DNA of 64,000 bases from Parazoarcus communis SWub3 = DSM 12120 (GTDB lineage: Bacteria > Pseudomonadota > Gammaproteobacteria > Burkholderiales > Rhodocyclaceae), in assembly GCF_003226565.1 (NCBI RefSeq), contig NZ_QKOE01000001.1:372001-436000 (forward strand), given 5' to 3'. Each line of letters starts with the position of its first letter. Within the stretch, counting starts at the first letter, position 1. A program made the position numbers and the translations under genes. Under the pieces are notes generated by a model that had not been told where the DNA came from, did no database searches, and worked only from the letters and a program-made list of their open reading frames with translations. Positions 18,850 to 27,207 of the stretch are shown one piece after another.

Positions 18850-19545
18850 TCACTTGCCCGAACCAGGACGCTTCGCATCAGCATCGCGGCGACCGTGCTC
18901 TATATCTTCAGCAATCGAGATTGCCTCCCCTTCGAGCAGCACATTCTCGTCCTGGTCCTCGTCGAGCCCCTCAACGTGACCATGATCATGGCTGGGCAGC
19001 TCACCGGTTCGCGCAAAACTCATCATGACCTGCAGGAAGCGGTAACACATGAGGAAGGACCCCAGCGGTACGGCCGAATACACAATCCAGGTCGGCCATT
19101 CGAGGTCGGGTGTGGTGGGGCCTTCGAAAAAGTCGCCTGTATCACGGCCGAACAAGGACAGCGTCTCGTAAGCCATACCGTTTTCCCAGACGAAGAGTGC
19201 GCCAAACACACCGATCAATCCGGTAAAGACGACCCCACATACAAGCCCGATCTGAATCAAGGCCGCACGCGAACCACCCGTCAGCTTGTTAACGAGGATG
19301 TCGACACCCACGTGAATGCCGGTTCGCACGCCATAGGCGGCACCGAACTTGGCCATCCACACGAAGAGAATGATGCAGAACTCCTGTGCCCAGCCGACAT
19401 TCATTTCGAGCAACCAGTCCTGGACCAAGGGAATTTCGTATCCAGACAGGTAACGATGCACCACCGAGACGAAGATCACGATCGTTGCCACTGCCATCAG
19501 GGCGCCGATGATGAACTCCTCGAGGCGGTCGAGAAGCTTGTTCAT
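18850..19545 (-). CDS. dctQ: TRAP transporter small permease DctQ
   Basis: This four-helix membrane subunit of 231 residues binds DctM. N-terminal features are LDRLEEFIIGALMAVAT and VVHRYLS, and the family core is EFCIILFVWMAKFGAAYGVR with GIHVGVDILVN. After the last helix there is an acidic, His-rich cytoplasmic tail of about 50 residues (SHDHGHVEGLDEDQDEN), a long-DctQ feature of the dicarboxylate TRAP branch. It is separated from dctM by 13 bp and from dctP by a 74-bp gap that contains a terminator. Confidence 0.93.
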   Translation of the reverse strand: MNKLLDRLEEFIIGALMAVATIVIFVSVVHRYLSGYEIPLVQDWLLEMNVGWAQEFCIILFVWMAKFGAAYGVRTGIHVGVDILVNKLTGGSRAALIQIGLVCGVVFTGLIGVFGALFVWENGMAYETLSLFGRDTGDFFEGPTTPDLEWPTWIVYSAVPLGSFLMCYRFLQVMMSFARTGELPSHDHGHVEGLDEDQDENVLLEGEAISIAEDIEHGRRDADAKRPGSGK

Positions 19546-19560
19546 GATTGTTTTCCCCCG

Positions 19561-19597
19561 AAAAAACGCCCGTCAGATCAATCGAGCCTGACGGGCG
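19561..19597 (-). terminator. Intra-operon terminator between dctP and dctQ
   Basis: A 10-bp perfect stem (19567-19576 with 19588-19597, 11-nt loop) is followed on the minus strand by six T residues (19561-19566). It lies between the dctP stop and the dctQ start. Partial read-through would make much more DctP than DctQM, as expected for a soluble binding protein serving a membrane complex. Confidence 0.88.
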
Positions 19598-19619
19598 CTG
19601 CTGGGTTGAGGCAAGAGAA

Positions 19620-20624
19620 TTACAGCTTGGCCGGGTCGAAGCCGGTTTCCTTGTAGATGGACTGGATCAGTTCAGCACCGATCCGCGACTCCATCTTCTT
19701 GTGAACCGGAACCAGCGCCTTCTTGAAGGCTGCCTTCTCTTCGGCGGTCGGGGTATAGACCTCGGTCTTGCCCGAAGCCCGTACGCCGGCCAGCGCCTTG
19801 TCGTTCTCTTCCTTGGCGATCTGATTGGCGTAGGCAGTGGATTCGACCATGGCCTTGTCGAGCTGGGTGCGAACCTCAGCCGGCAGACCGTCCCAGAACT
19901 TCTTGTTGGTGATGACGGCATAACCCAGGTAACCGTGATCGGTCAGGGTCATGTGCTTCTGCACTTCGTGCATCTTCTGGGTGAAGAGGTTGGAGTGCGG
20001 GTTCTCGGTCCCGTCGACCACGCCGGTCTGCAGTGCCTGATACACCTCGGAGAAGGCCATCACCTGAGGCAGCGACTTCACCTCGCGCATCTGCTCTTCC
20101 AGCACCTTGGACGACTGGATGCGCATCTTCTTGCCACGCAGGTCTTCCGGCTTCTTGATCGGAGTGTTGGCGGAGAAGGACTTGAAGCCGTTATCCCAGA
20201 AAGCCAGGCCCTTGATGCCCTTGGGCTCGAGCTTGGCCAGCAGTTGGGCGCCAACCGGACCTTGCGTGACCTTGTTCAAGGCTTCGTAGCCGTCAAAGAT
20301 GTAAGGCAGGTCGAACACTTCGAACTCACGCACGCCGAGCGGCCCGAACTTGGCCAGCGACGGCGCCAGCAGCTGGACCGCGCCCAGTTGCAGCGCTTCC
20401 ATCTCTTCCTTGTCCTTGTACAGCGTGCTGTTGGCGTAGACTTCAACCTTGACCGCACCGCTGGTGTACTTCTCGGCCAGCTCCTTGAACTTCTCGGCAG
20501 CCTTGCCCTTGGGCGTATCCTGTGCCACGACGTGGCTGAACTTGATCACGATCGGGTCAGCGGCCACGGCAGTCGCAGACAGGCCGGCAGCGATCAGACC
20601 CAGAAACAGTGTACGAATCTTCAT
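19620..20624 (-). CDS. dctP: TRAP transporter solute-binding protein DctP
   Basis: From the ATG at 20624 the protein has 334 residues and a signal peptide ending in ATAVAA before DPIVIKFSHVV. The frame is open for another 353 codons upstream, but that stretch crosses the divergent promoter region and has no family match, so it is rejected. DctP features include the strand-1 motif KFSHVVAQDTPKG, the central RGKKMRIQSSKVLEEQ, with the Arg that contacts the substrate carboxylate, and VVDGTENPHSN. It is likely specific for C4-dicarboxylates (succinate, fumarate, malate), inferred from similarity to the DctP branch and the adjacent DctSR pair. AGGAG precedes the start at good spacing. Confidence 0.94.
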   Translation of the reverse strand: MKIRTLFLGLIAAGLSATAVAADPIVIKFSHVVAQDTPKGKAAEKFKELAEKYTSGAVKVEVYANSTLYKDKEEMEALQLGAVQLLAPSLAKFGPLGVREFEVFDLPYIFDGYEALNKVTQGPVGAQLLAKLEPKGIKGLAFWDNGFKSFSANTPIKKPEDLRGKKMRIQSSKVLEEQMREVKSLPQVMAFSEVYQALQTGVVDGTENPHSNLFTQKMHEVQKHMTLTDHGYLGYAVITNKKFWDGLPAEVRTQLDKAMVESTAYANQIAKEENDKALAGVRASGKTEVYTPTAEEKAAFKKALVPVHKKMESRIGAELIQSIYKETGFDPAKL

Positions 20625-20849
20625 CTCACATCTCCTCCAGTTGAAAAACCTACGCACTGAATGCGTTTTCGAACCGGTCGCGTGCCTCGTCTGCCCCGCG
20701 AGACCGGATTTTCTGCAGGTACAGACCTGCCGAAAGGTGGCGAAGTATTGTTCCGAGGGCCCGAACGACGCTATTGTGGAATACCGCAAACACAAACGAT
20801 CGGGCCATAAGGCCATTCGATAGCAGCCCCTCCTGCCTCCCTCCCCCCG
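20625..20849. promoter_or_regulatory. Divergent control region between dctP and dctS
   Basis: This 225-bp gap separates the start codons of dctP (minus) and dctS (plus) and must hold both promoters. It contains the inverted repeat GCAGGT-ACAG-ACCTGC (20715-20730), a candidate operator for the FixJ-type DctR. I could not assign a convincing sigma-70 promoter on either strand. A weak sigma-54-like match on the minus strand (20792-20807) has its GC box displaced and is not supported by the regulator type. Confidence 0.5.
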
Positions 20850-22829
20850 ATGCCGGCCACCACAACACTCGAAGCCCCCCCTGCTCCGCGCAATGCCTGG
20901 ATCGGTAGCCTGCCCTATGCCGCGCTGGTGCTGTTTCTGGGGGCCATTGCGCTGCTGGTGTGGCTGACCCGCGAGTACGATGCGGACGAGCAGCAGACGA
21001 CCTTGATCACCGATGTGCTGTGGATGGAGCAGAACCTGCGCTTTCAGCTCGATCGCAACGAAGCCTTGCTGCAACAGCTTGGCGTCGAGCTGCTGACAGC
21101 CGAGCGCCCCAGCGCGCAGGCAGACGCGCAGCTGCGGCAGTTGATGAGCCAGGATCGCGGCATTGTCCGCGTCCTGTGGATCAATGCCGACGGACAGATC
21201 ATGGGCGCCCTCCCTCCAGTGCTCGACTCCGGTCTCGTTGGCGAAGCCGACGGTGCAGTTCCAGCAGAATCGGTGATGAAGCTGGCACGCGCCGTGGGGC
21301 GCCCGGTCTATGGCCCCGCCTATCCGGTCGTTGGGGGACGCCATCACTTTGAAGTGCATGTACCCACATGGTCGGAGGAGCGTTTTGCTGGCGTGGTGGT
21401 CGCAATCTACTCCCTGTCCGACCTGGTCACCCGCGAATTGCCCTGGTGGTTCTCCGAGCGCTACCGGGTTGCAGTGCTCGACCCGGACGGCCGAGAGATC
21501 GCGGCGAAATCCAAGATCGCCCCGCTCGCCGCGCAGCGCAGCTATACCACGCCATTCGAGCCGCCGGGTCACGGACTGACACTGCAGATCACCGCCTACA
21601 AGGGTGAGACCCGCTGGATGCCAGTTCTGTTGATTGCGTCCATCGTGTTGTTCGGCGCAATCATCGTATGGAGTGTGTGGCAACTACGCCGTCAGCTCGC
21701 GCGCCGCCAGGCTGCCGAGCAGGCGCTACGCAATGAGTCCGCATTCCGCAAGGCCATGGAAGACTCCGTCATCACCGGCCTGCGCGCGCGCGACCGAGAG
21801 GGGCGCATCACTCACGTCAATCCGGCCTTCTGCCGGATGACCGGATACAGCGCCGAGGAGCTGCTCGGCGCCCGCCCGCCCATGCCTTATTGGGACCCCG
21901 ACCAGCTGGAGCGGACGATGGAGGTGCACAATCAGGTCATGCGGGGCGGCACACCCAATGAAGGCCTGGAAGTATCGTTAAGGCGCAAGAACGGAGAACG
22001 TTTTGATGCGCTCATCTTCGAAGCACCGCTGATCGACGCCGAAGGCCACCACAGTGGGTGGATGGGTTCGGTGCTGGACATCACCGAGCAGAAGCGCGCC
22101 CGTGAGCTGGCGCGCCAGCAGGACGAACGCCTGCAGGCTACATCCCGCCTGGTGACCATGGGGGAGATGGCATCAACGCTGGCGCATGAACTGAATCAGC
22201 CGCTAGGTGCAATCGCCAGCTACAACAGCGGGTGCATCAACCGACTGGAAGCCGGTCAGCTGGATGCAGCCGAACTCCGCGACATCCACGACAAGATCGG
22301 CCGCCAGGCCCGCCGGGCCGGGGAGATCATCCGCCGGGTACACGACTTCGTCCGTCGTTCAGAACCCAAACGCGAGGCGCTGTTGCTCAACACCGTCATC
22401 CGCGACGCGGTCGGCCTGATCGAGGCCGATGCGCGCAAGCGCCGGATGCGCATCATCAGCGAACTCGCACCGGATCTCCCCCCCATCACTGCCGACCCGG
22501 TGATGATCGAACAGATCCTGGTCAATCTCGTCCGCAACGGCATGGATGCGATGGCAGACCTGCCACCCGAGCAGCGTCAGGTATTGATCCAGACCCGCCA
22601 ACGGAACCACATGCTTGAGGTCCGGGTCACGGACCGCGGTTGCGGCATTGACCCCGAAACCGCCGCCCGCCTGTTTCAGCCCTTCTTCACCACCAAGGCC
22701 GAAGGCATGGGAATGGGCCTGAACATCTGCCGCTCGATCGCTGAGCTGCACCACGGTCGCCTGACGTTTGAACCCAATCCGTCTGGCGGTACCATCTTCA
22801 TCCTCACGCTACCGATAGAACGCCCATGA
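20850..22829 (+). CDS. dctS: C4-dicarboxylate sensor histidine kinase (DctS-like)
   Basis: The 659-residue membrane kinase has a transmembrane helix (about 23-43), a periplasmic sensing region of about 210 residues and a second helix (about 253-274). One PAS domain follows (about 290-410, with GRITHVNPAFCRMTGYSAEELLG), then a HisKA dimerisation helix with His446 in TLAHELNQPLGA, and a HATPase domain with NLVRNGMDAM, DRGCGIDP and GMGMGLNICRS. This is the DctS plan known from Rhodobacter capsulatus, where dicarboxylates are sensed outside the cell. It is divergent from dctPQM and overlaps the regulator gene by 4 bp (ATGA, 22826-22829). Confidence 0.88.
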   Translation: MPATTTLEAPPAPRNAWIGSLPYAALVLFLGAIALLVWLTREYDADEQQTTLITDVLWMEQNLRFQLDRNEALLQQLGVELLTAERPSAQADAQLRQLMSQDRGIVRVLWINADGQIMGALPPVLDSGLVGEADGAVPAESVMKLARAVGRPVYGPAYPVVGGRHHFEVHVPTWSEERFAGVVVAIYSLSDLVTRELPWWFSERYRVAVLDPDGREIAAKSKIAPLAAQRSYTTPFEPPGHGLTLQITAYKGETRWMPVLLIASIVLFGAIIVWSVWQLRRQLARRQAAEQALRNESAFRKAMEDSVITGLRARDREGRITHVNPAFCRMTGYSAEELLGARPPMPYWDPDQLERTMEVHNQVMRGGTPNEGLEVSLRRKNGERFDALIFEAPLIDAEGHHSGWMGSVLDITEQKRARELARQQDERLQATSRLVTMGEMASTLAHELNQPLGAIASYNSGCINRLEAGQLDAAELRDIHDKIGRQARRAGEIIRRVHDFVRRSEPKREALLLNTVIRDAVGLIEADARKRRMRIISELAPDLPPITADPVMIEQILVNLVRNGMDAMADLPPEQRQVLIQTRQRNHMLEVRVTDRGCGIDPETAARLFQPFFTTKAEGMGMGLNICRSIAELHHGRLTFEPNPSGGTIFILTLPIERP

Positions 22830-23431
22830 GCCAGGCCTGCGCCCACATCATCGACGACGACGAAGCCATTCGCGACGCATTGCAGTGGCAGTTCCGCACC
22901 CGTGGCGTCGAATGCACGCTATGGCCCAGTGCCGAAGCCTTTCTTGACGCCTGGCAGACGGACTGGCGTGGTTGCATCGTGCTCGACATCCGCATGGAAG
23001 GCATGAGCGGACTGGAATGCTTCGACACCTTGATCGAACGCCAGTGCAGCCTGCCGGTGATCTTCATCACCGGTCACGGCGACGTCCCCATGGCGGTCAG
23101 CGCGCTGAAGAAAGGCGCATTCGACTTCATCGAGAAACCCTTCTCGGACAACGAGCTTATCGAGCGTGTCGAACGCGCCATTGCACTCGACACCGAGCGC
23201 CAGCGCGCGGCAGCGGACCGGGGCACCGTCGAAAGCCGGCTTGCCTCACTGACCGCACGCGAACGTGAGGTCATGGAATTGATCCTCGAAGGCAAATACA
23301 ACAAGGTGATCGCCGATCAGCTGTCGATATCGATGCGTACCGTGGAGGCACACCGATCGAAGGTGTTCGACAAGATGCAGGTGCGCTCCGCAGTCGAACT
23401 CGCCCAGATGCTGACCACGCTCAAGGGTTGA
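22826..23431 (+). CDS. dctR: FixJ/NarL-type response regulator (DctR-like)
   Basis: The 201-residue regulator has a receiver domain with the acidic pocket IIDDDEA, phospho-acceptor Asp54 in VLDIRMEGMSG, Thr in FITGHGDVPMAV and Lys in FIEKPFSD. The C-terminal LuxR/FixJ helix-turn-helix has LTAREREVMELILEGKYNKVIADQ, cut here by the usual linker, then SMRTVEAHRSKVFDKM. It lacks a sigma-54 AAA domain, so it is DctR, not DctD, and should act on sigma-70 promoters. The target is presumably the divergent dctPQM promoter. It is convergent with tilS across 16 bp. Confidence 0.9.
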   Translation: MSQACAHIIDDDEAIRDALQWQFRTRGVECTLWPSAEAFLDAWQTDWRGCIVLDIRMEGMSGLECFDTLIERQCSLPVIFITGHGDVPMAVSALKKGAFDFIEKPFSDNELIERVERAIALDTERQRAAADRGTVESRLASLTAREREVMELILEGKYNKVIADQLSISMRTVEAHRSKVFDKMQVRSAVELAQMLTTLKG

Positions 23432-23447
23432 GCCCCTGGGGGCCGGA

Positions 23448-24833
23448 TCATGCCTGAGCATGCCAGACCGGCAACACCCCAGCACGGCCCGGCGGACAGG
23501 CAAAGCCCTGGTCAGCGCCAATCCCCCCGACCCAGACGACCTGCCCATCGATCGTCAGTACCGGCAGCCGCGCCCTCAACCAGTCCGGGATGGCTGCCTC
23601 CTGACACAGGTTCTTGAAACTGCGTCGCGGCCTGCCGGCAGCAGGCTGCAGACGCAGGCCAGGCGGCCTCAGATCCAGCCGGCATTCATTTGCAGCCAGA
23701 AAGTGGCGCTCGTCGATCCCCTGTCCCTGCGCACGCTTGAACACCACATGCCCCCCCCCCCATGGCAAATGCGCCCCGGGCAGCCCTTGCCAGGACTGCG
23801 GCACCGGCAGATCTGACACCAAGGCCTCCAGCCAGGCTTGATCCCGATAGGCATGCCAGACGAGCCCCCCCAGTGGCAAGCGGAATGGCCGTTGCTCGCC
23901 AACCTCGCGAAACTGGCGGACCGCCTCAAGCATGCGCGCGGTGGACAGCGGCAGCATCCCGTGCCTCTGTATCTGCCACATCAGCAGGTTGAGCAACCGC
24001 GAGTCTGTCAAGGCAAGCAGGGCTGACCGGCGCCAGCCACGCACGCCGTCGTCCAAATTGGGATCGCCGCGGCACGCGCAAGCATCGAGTTCGGCCAGGT
24101 CATCCAGCAGCCCGGCCGCTTCCCGAAAATGCGCTGCCGCCCGGCCCAGCGAAACTGAGGCAGCGGGAAAGGCCTGCTCAATTTCAGGAAGGATGCGGTG
24201 ACGAATGCGATTGCGCGCGAAACGGCAGTCCGCATTGCTCTCGTCATCGACCCACGAGAGTCCGGCGACATGCGCATGCTCGACAAGCTGTGGCCTGCCG
24301 GCAGCCAGCAAGGGACGCAGCCGCCCGGGCTGACGCAGCGGTCGTGCATCGATCTCTGCCATTGCGGCAGCACCACGCACGCCCGTACCGCGGAACAGTC
24401 GGAACAAGACGGTTTCTGCCTGATCGTCGCGATGGTGGCCCAGCGCAATCCAGTCACAGTCTTGGCGATCAAATACCGCATGGCGCTGGCGCCGCGCCGC
24501 GCCCTCGAGCCCATCACGATCGCCGGCCGGCACGTTCACGCACACGGCTTGAAAGGCCACGCCGCGGGCTGCGCAGACCCGCTCACAGAACGCCAGCCAA
24601 TCATCTGCATTCGGGCTCAGTCCATGGTGAACATGAACCGCAGAAAGCTGGAAGCCCAGACTGGGTTGCAGTGCGCACAATACATCAAGCAACACGATCG
24701 AATCCATGCCGCCCGACAGCGCACAACACACCCTTGTACCGGGCCCCACCGCAGCCCGGTGAAGCACCTCGGCAGCCAGCGCTCGCAGATCCACGACCAT
24801 CGCTCGAGCCGCAGACCTCATGCCCGTGGCCAC
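23448..24833 (-). CDS. tilS: tRNA(Ile)-lysidine synthase
   Basis: TilS converts C34 of the minor tRNA-Ile(CAU) to lysidine, changing its decoding from Met to Ile; the family is essential. The 461 residues include the PP-loop SGGMDS at 40-45, a family HHGLSPNADDW block, the ALGHHRDDQAET motif and the N-type domain. The C-terminal tRNA-binding domain has LRPPGLRLQPAAGRPRRSFKNLCQEAAIPDW. An 11-G homopolymer lies in the C-terminal part (codons about 358-361, WGGG). It follows accA by 7 bp and is probably cotranscribed with it. The frame is intact as given. Confidence 0.95.
   Translation of the reverse strand: MATGMRSAARAMVVDLRALAAEVLHRAAVGPGTRVCCALSGGMDSIVLLDVLCALQPSLGFQLSAVHVHHGLSPNADDWLAFCERVCAARGVAFQAVCVNVPAGDRDGLEGAARRQRHAVFDRQDCDWIALGHHRDDQAETVLFRLFRGTGVRGAAAMAEIDARPLRQPGRLRPLLAAGRPQLVEHAHVAGLSWVDDESNADCRFARNRIRHRILPEIEQAFPAASVSLGRAAAHFREAAGLLDDLAELDACACRGDPNLDDGVRGWRRSALLALTDSRLLNLLMWQIQRHGMLPLSTARMLEAVRQFREVGEQRPFRLPLGGLVWHAYRDQAWLEALVSDLPVPQSWQGLPGAHLPWGGGHVVFKRAQGQGIDERHFLAANECRLDLRPPGLRLQPAAGRPRRSFKNLCQEAAIPDWLRARLPVLTIDGQVVWVGGIGADQGFACPPGRAGVLPVWHAQA
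23751..23761 (-). repeat. G11 homopolymer inside tilS
   Basis: Eleven consecutive C on the plus strand (G on the coding strand) are flanked by CATG on both sides. It encodes Trp-Gly-Gly-Gly in HLPWGGGH. A slip of one base would shift the frame for the last 100 or so residues. Confidence 0.97.
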
Positions 24834-24840
24834 CGATGAA

Positions 24841-25806
24841 TCAGGCAGCCTGCTCCTTGAACCGACCGTAACTCATCAGTTTTTCGATGCGTTGCGCCAC
24901 CAGCTCAGCAGGTGACAGCGAATCGACCTGACGCAATGCATCGCCCAAGGCTCGCTTCAGATTCTGCGACATCGCACGATGATCACGATGCGCACCACCG
25001 ACCGGCTCATTGACGATCTTGTCGATCAGGCCAAGCGACTTCAGGCGTGCCGCGGTAATGCCCATGGTCTCTGCCGCCTCGGAGGCCTTGTCCGCACTTT
25101 TCCACAGGATCGAGGCGCAGCCTTCGGGCGAGATCACCGAGTACGTCGAATACTGCAGCATCATCACCTGGTCACCCACCGCGATCGCCAAGGCTCCGCC
25201 CGAGCCCCCTTCGCCGATGATGGTGCAGATCAAGGGCACCTTGAGTTCGGCCATCACGTACAGATTGTGGCCAATGGCCTCGGACTGGCCACGCTCCTCG
25301 GCACCAATGCCGGGATAGGCCCCCGGGGTATCGACGAAGGTGAAGACCGGCAAGCCGAACTTCTCGGCCAGCTTCATCAGACGCATTGCCTTGCGATAAC
25401 CCTCTGGACGCGGCATGCCGAAATTACGCAGGATCTTCTCCTTCGTATCGCGCCCTTTCTGATGACCGATCACGACGCAACTCTGCCCGTTGAAACGCGC
25501 CAGCCCACCCACGATAGCCTTGTCGTCGGCATAGGCACGATCGCCATGCAGCTCTTCAAAATCGGTGAAGATGTGTTTGACGTAATCCAGGGTATAAGGA
25601 CGTTGTGGGTGGCGCGCGACCTGGGCAATCTGCCAGGGCGTGAGCTTGCCATACAAGTCCTTGGTCATCGACAGGCTCTTGGTCTCGAGCCGTGCGATCT
25701 CCTCGGAGATGTCCACGGCCGAGTCGTCCTGCACGAAACGCAACTGCTCGATCTTGCCTTCGAGTTCGGCGATCGGCTGTTCAAAATCCAGAAAGGTGGT
25801 CTTCAT
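24841..25806 (-). CDS. accA: Acetyl-CoA carboxylase carboxyltransferase subunit alpha
   Basis: AccA with AccD transfers the carboxyl group from biotin to acetyl-CoA, the first step of fatty acid synthesis. From ATG 25806 the protein has 321 residues, matching the family (319 in E. coli); the upstream ATG at 25857 adds 17 residues not expected. Characteristic blocks are [16 protein letters not shown] at the N-terminus, [11 protein letters not shown], the CoA-pocket region [18 protein letters not shown] and the [13 protein letters not shown] oxyanion segment, followed by [24 protein letters not shown] box (25837-25842) is a possible -10. tilS follows directly. Confidence 0.97.
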   Translation of the reverse strand: MKTTFLDFEQPIAELEGKIEQLRFVQDDSAVDISEEIARLETKSLSMTKDLYGKLTPWQIAQVARHPQRPYTLDYVKHIFTDFEELHGDRAYADDKAIVGGLARFNGQSCVVIGHQKGRDTKEKILRNFGMPRPEGYRKAMRLMKLAEKFGLPVFTFVDTPGAYPGIGAEERGQSEAIGHNLYVMAELKVPLICTIIGEGGSGGALAIAVGDQVMMLQYSTYSVISPEGCASILWKSADKASEAAETMGITAARLKSLGLIDKIVNEPVGGAHRDHRAMSQNLKRALGDALRQVDSLSPAELVAQRIEKLMSYGRFKEQAA

Positions 25807-25922
25807 CGGACCGTTCCCAGCAAAAAAACGAGCGCCATTGTAACGCCTGCCGCGCAAAAGCTCGCGTTCTGATCAACGAAGTCGCCGCAGACCTGACATC
25901 CGCATCTAACCTCCCGAACAAC

Positions 25923-25956
25923 AAAAAAGAGCGGGCGCCCCTGGGGACGCCCGCTC
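25923..25956 (-). terminator. Terminator of the Bax-inhibitor-1 family gene
   Basis: GAGCGGGCG (25929-25937) pairs with CGCCCGCTC (25948-25956). On the minus strand the stem is followed by six T residues (25923-25928). It lies 45 bp past the minus-strand gene stop and upstream of accA. Confidence 0.92.
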
Positions 25957-26000
25957 CTGCGGTCTTCACACAAGCAACTCTGCTGCCGTGACAGGATGTA

Positions 26001-26666
26001 TCAATCGCTGTTGGCGAAACCCAGCAGGTGCAGCAGGCTGGTGAAGAGGTTGTAGATCGAAACGTAGAGCGTGACCGTTGCCATCACATAGTTGGTCTCG
26101 CCGCCGTGAATGATGTTGCTGGTCTCATACAGGATGAGGCCGGACATCAGCAGCACGAACATCGCGGACACCGCCAGCGACAGCGCAGGCATCTCGAAGA
26201 ACACCGCACCCAGACCCGCAAGGAAGGCCACCAGGATGCCCACCATCAGGAAGCCACCCATGAAGGAGAAATCCTTGCGCGAAGTCAGCGCGTAGGCCGA
26301 CAGTCCGAGGAAGATCGCCGCAGTTCCACCCATCGCCTGCATGACCACCTGCGAGCCGTTGGGCATCGACAGGTAGTGCGACAGGATCGGCCCAAGGGTG
26401 TAACCCATGAAGCCGGTCAGGGCGAACACGAACAGGATGCCCAGGCCACTGTTGCGGAACTTGGTGGTCAGGAACAGCAGACCGAAGTAACCCACCAAGG
26501 TCAGGATGATGCCCGGATGCGGCAAGCCCAGCGCCAGCGACATGCCAGCGGTGACTGCCGAGAACGCCAGCGTCAGTGACAGCAGCATGTAGGTGTTACG
26601 GATGACCTTGTTGGTGGACAGCACCGAGGCTTCCGACCGGGTCATGGTAGCAATGCGGTTTTCCAT
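26001..26666 (-). CDS. Bax inhibitor-1/YccA family membrane protein
   Basis: The 221-residue protein has seven hydrophobic segments, typical of the BI-1/TMBIM family (YccA, YbhL). Conserved points are the N-terminal NKVIRNTYMLLSLTLAFSA, the central ALTGFMGYTLGPIL segment and the C-terminal ETSNIIHGGETNYVMATVTLYVSIYNLFTSLLHLLGF. The acidic ending region around YLYxD-type positions is represented by YVSIYNLF. YccA modulates FtsH protease in E. coli, and other members behave as pH-dependent cation leak channels; which applies here is unknown. It has its own terminator and a good SD (AGGAG) before the start. Confidence 0.92.
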   Translation of the reverse strand: MENRIATMTRSEASVLSTNKVIRNTYMLLSLTLAFSAVTAGMSLALGLPHPGIILTLVGYFGLLFLTTKFRNSGLGILFVFALTGFMGYTLGPILSHYLSMPNGSQVVMQAMGGTAAIFLGLSAYALTSRKDFSFMGGFLMVGILVAFLAGLGAVFFEMPALSLAVSAMFVLLMSGLILYETSNIIHGGETNYVMATVTLYVSIYNLFTSLLHLLGFANSD

Positions 26667-26732
26667 CTGTTGTTTCTCCTGTCCAGGGATTCAATGATCC
26701 TAGTCTAGTTTAATTTTGCACAAACAGGTCAG

Positions 26733-27080
26733 TCAGGCTGTTGCCACATCAAGCGCCGGGTAGCGCTGATGCGCGACATGACGATTACGCCGCAGGCGCT
26801 GTGCCAGCACCCGGGACACCCGGTCGGCAGCTTCATCAACCGCGGCACGGACGTCGATCTGGGTAATGGCAAACACCACATCGGGCAGATTGCGCAAGCG
26901 CAGTTGCACCACACAACGCTTGTCCGCCCCGCCACGCGGGCCGTTCACATCAGCCACCTTGATCCGCGCCCACTGGATGTGGTCGCGGAACTTGCCGATG
27001 GCGAAACGCATCCGCCGGGTTACGTAGTCCTGCAACCCGGGGGCTGCTTCAACACCGTCACAATGCAGATCGATTCGCAT
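26733..27080 (-). CDS. HPF/RaiA-like ribosome-associated protein
   Basis: The 115-residue protein has the single alpha/beta S30AE fold seen in short hibernation factors, with an N-terminal beta strand (RIDLHCDGVEAAPGLQDYV) and a RRMRFAIGKF helix. IKVADVNGPRGGADKRCVVQLRL and a DVRAAVDEAADRVSRVLAQRLRR helix follow. Family members bind the 30S decoding region and quiet ribosomes in stationary phase. It differs from the usual HPF beside rpoN; here it stands alone, divergent from an NhaR-like regulator. A strong SD (AAAGGAG, minus strand) precedes the start. Confidence 0.8.
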   Translation of the reverse strand: MRIDLHCDGVEAAPGLQDYVTRRMRFAIGKFRDHIQWARIKVADVNGPRGGADKRCVVQLRLRNLPDVVFAITQIDVRAAVDEAADRVSRVLAQRLRRNRHVAHQRYPALDVATA

Positions 27081-27207
27081 GTTTGAGTCTCCTTTGTTGG
27101 TGGCAAATCCTTACTGTGCCAACACAGTTCAGATGCTAAGGCTCAGACTGTTCGATAAACTCCGGGTTCAACTGAATGTTTATCCGTTTTTTTCGAACTG
27201 TCTCAAA

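Noticed and set aside
20792-20807. Sigma-54-like TGGCCCGATCGTTTGT upstream of dctP
   Set aside because: The GC of the -12 box is displaced by one base, and the paired regulator is FixJ-type without a sigma-54 activating domain.
20625-21683. 353-codon upstream extension of dctP
   Set aside because: It crosses the divergent promoter region and dctS; the signal peptide begins at 20624.
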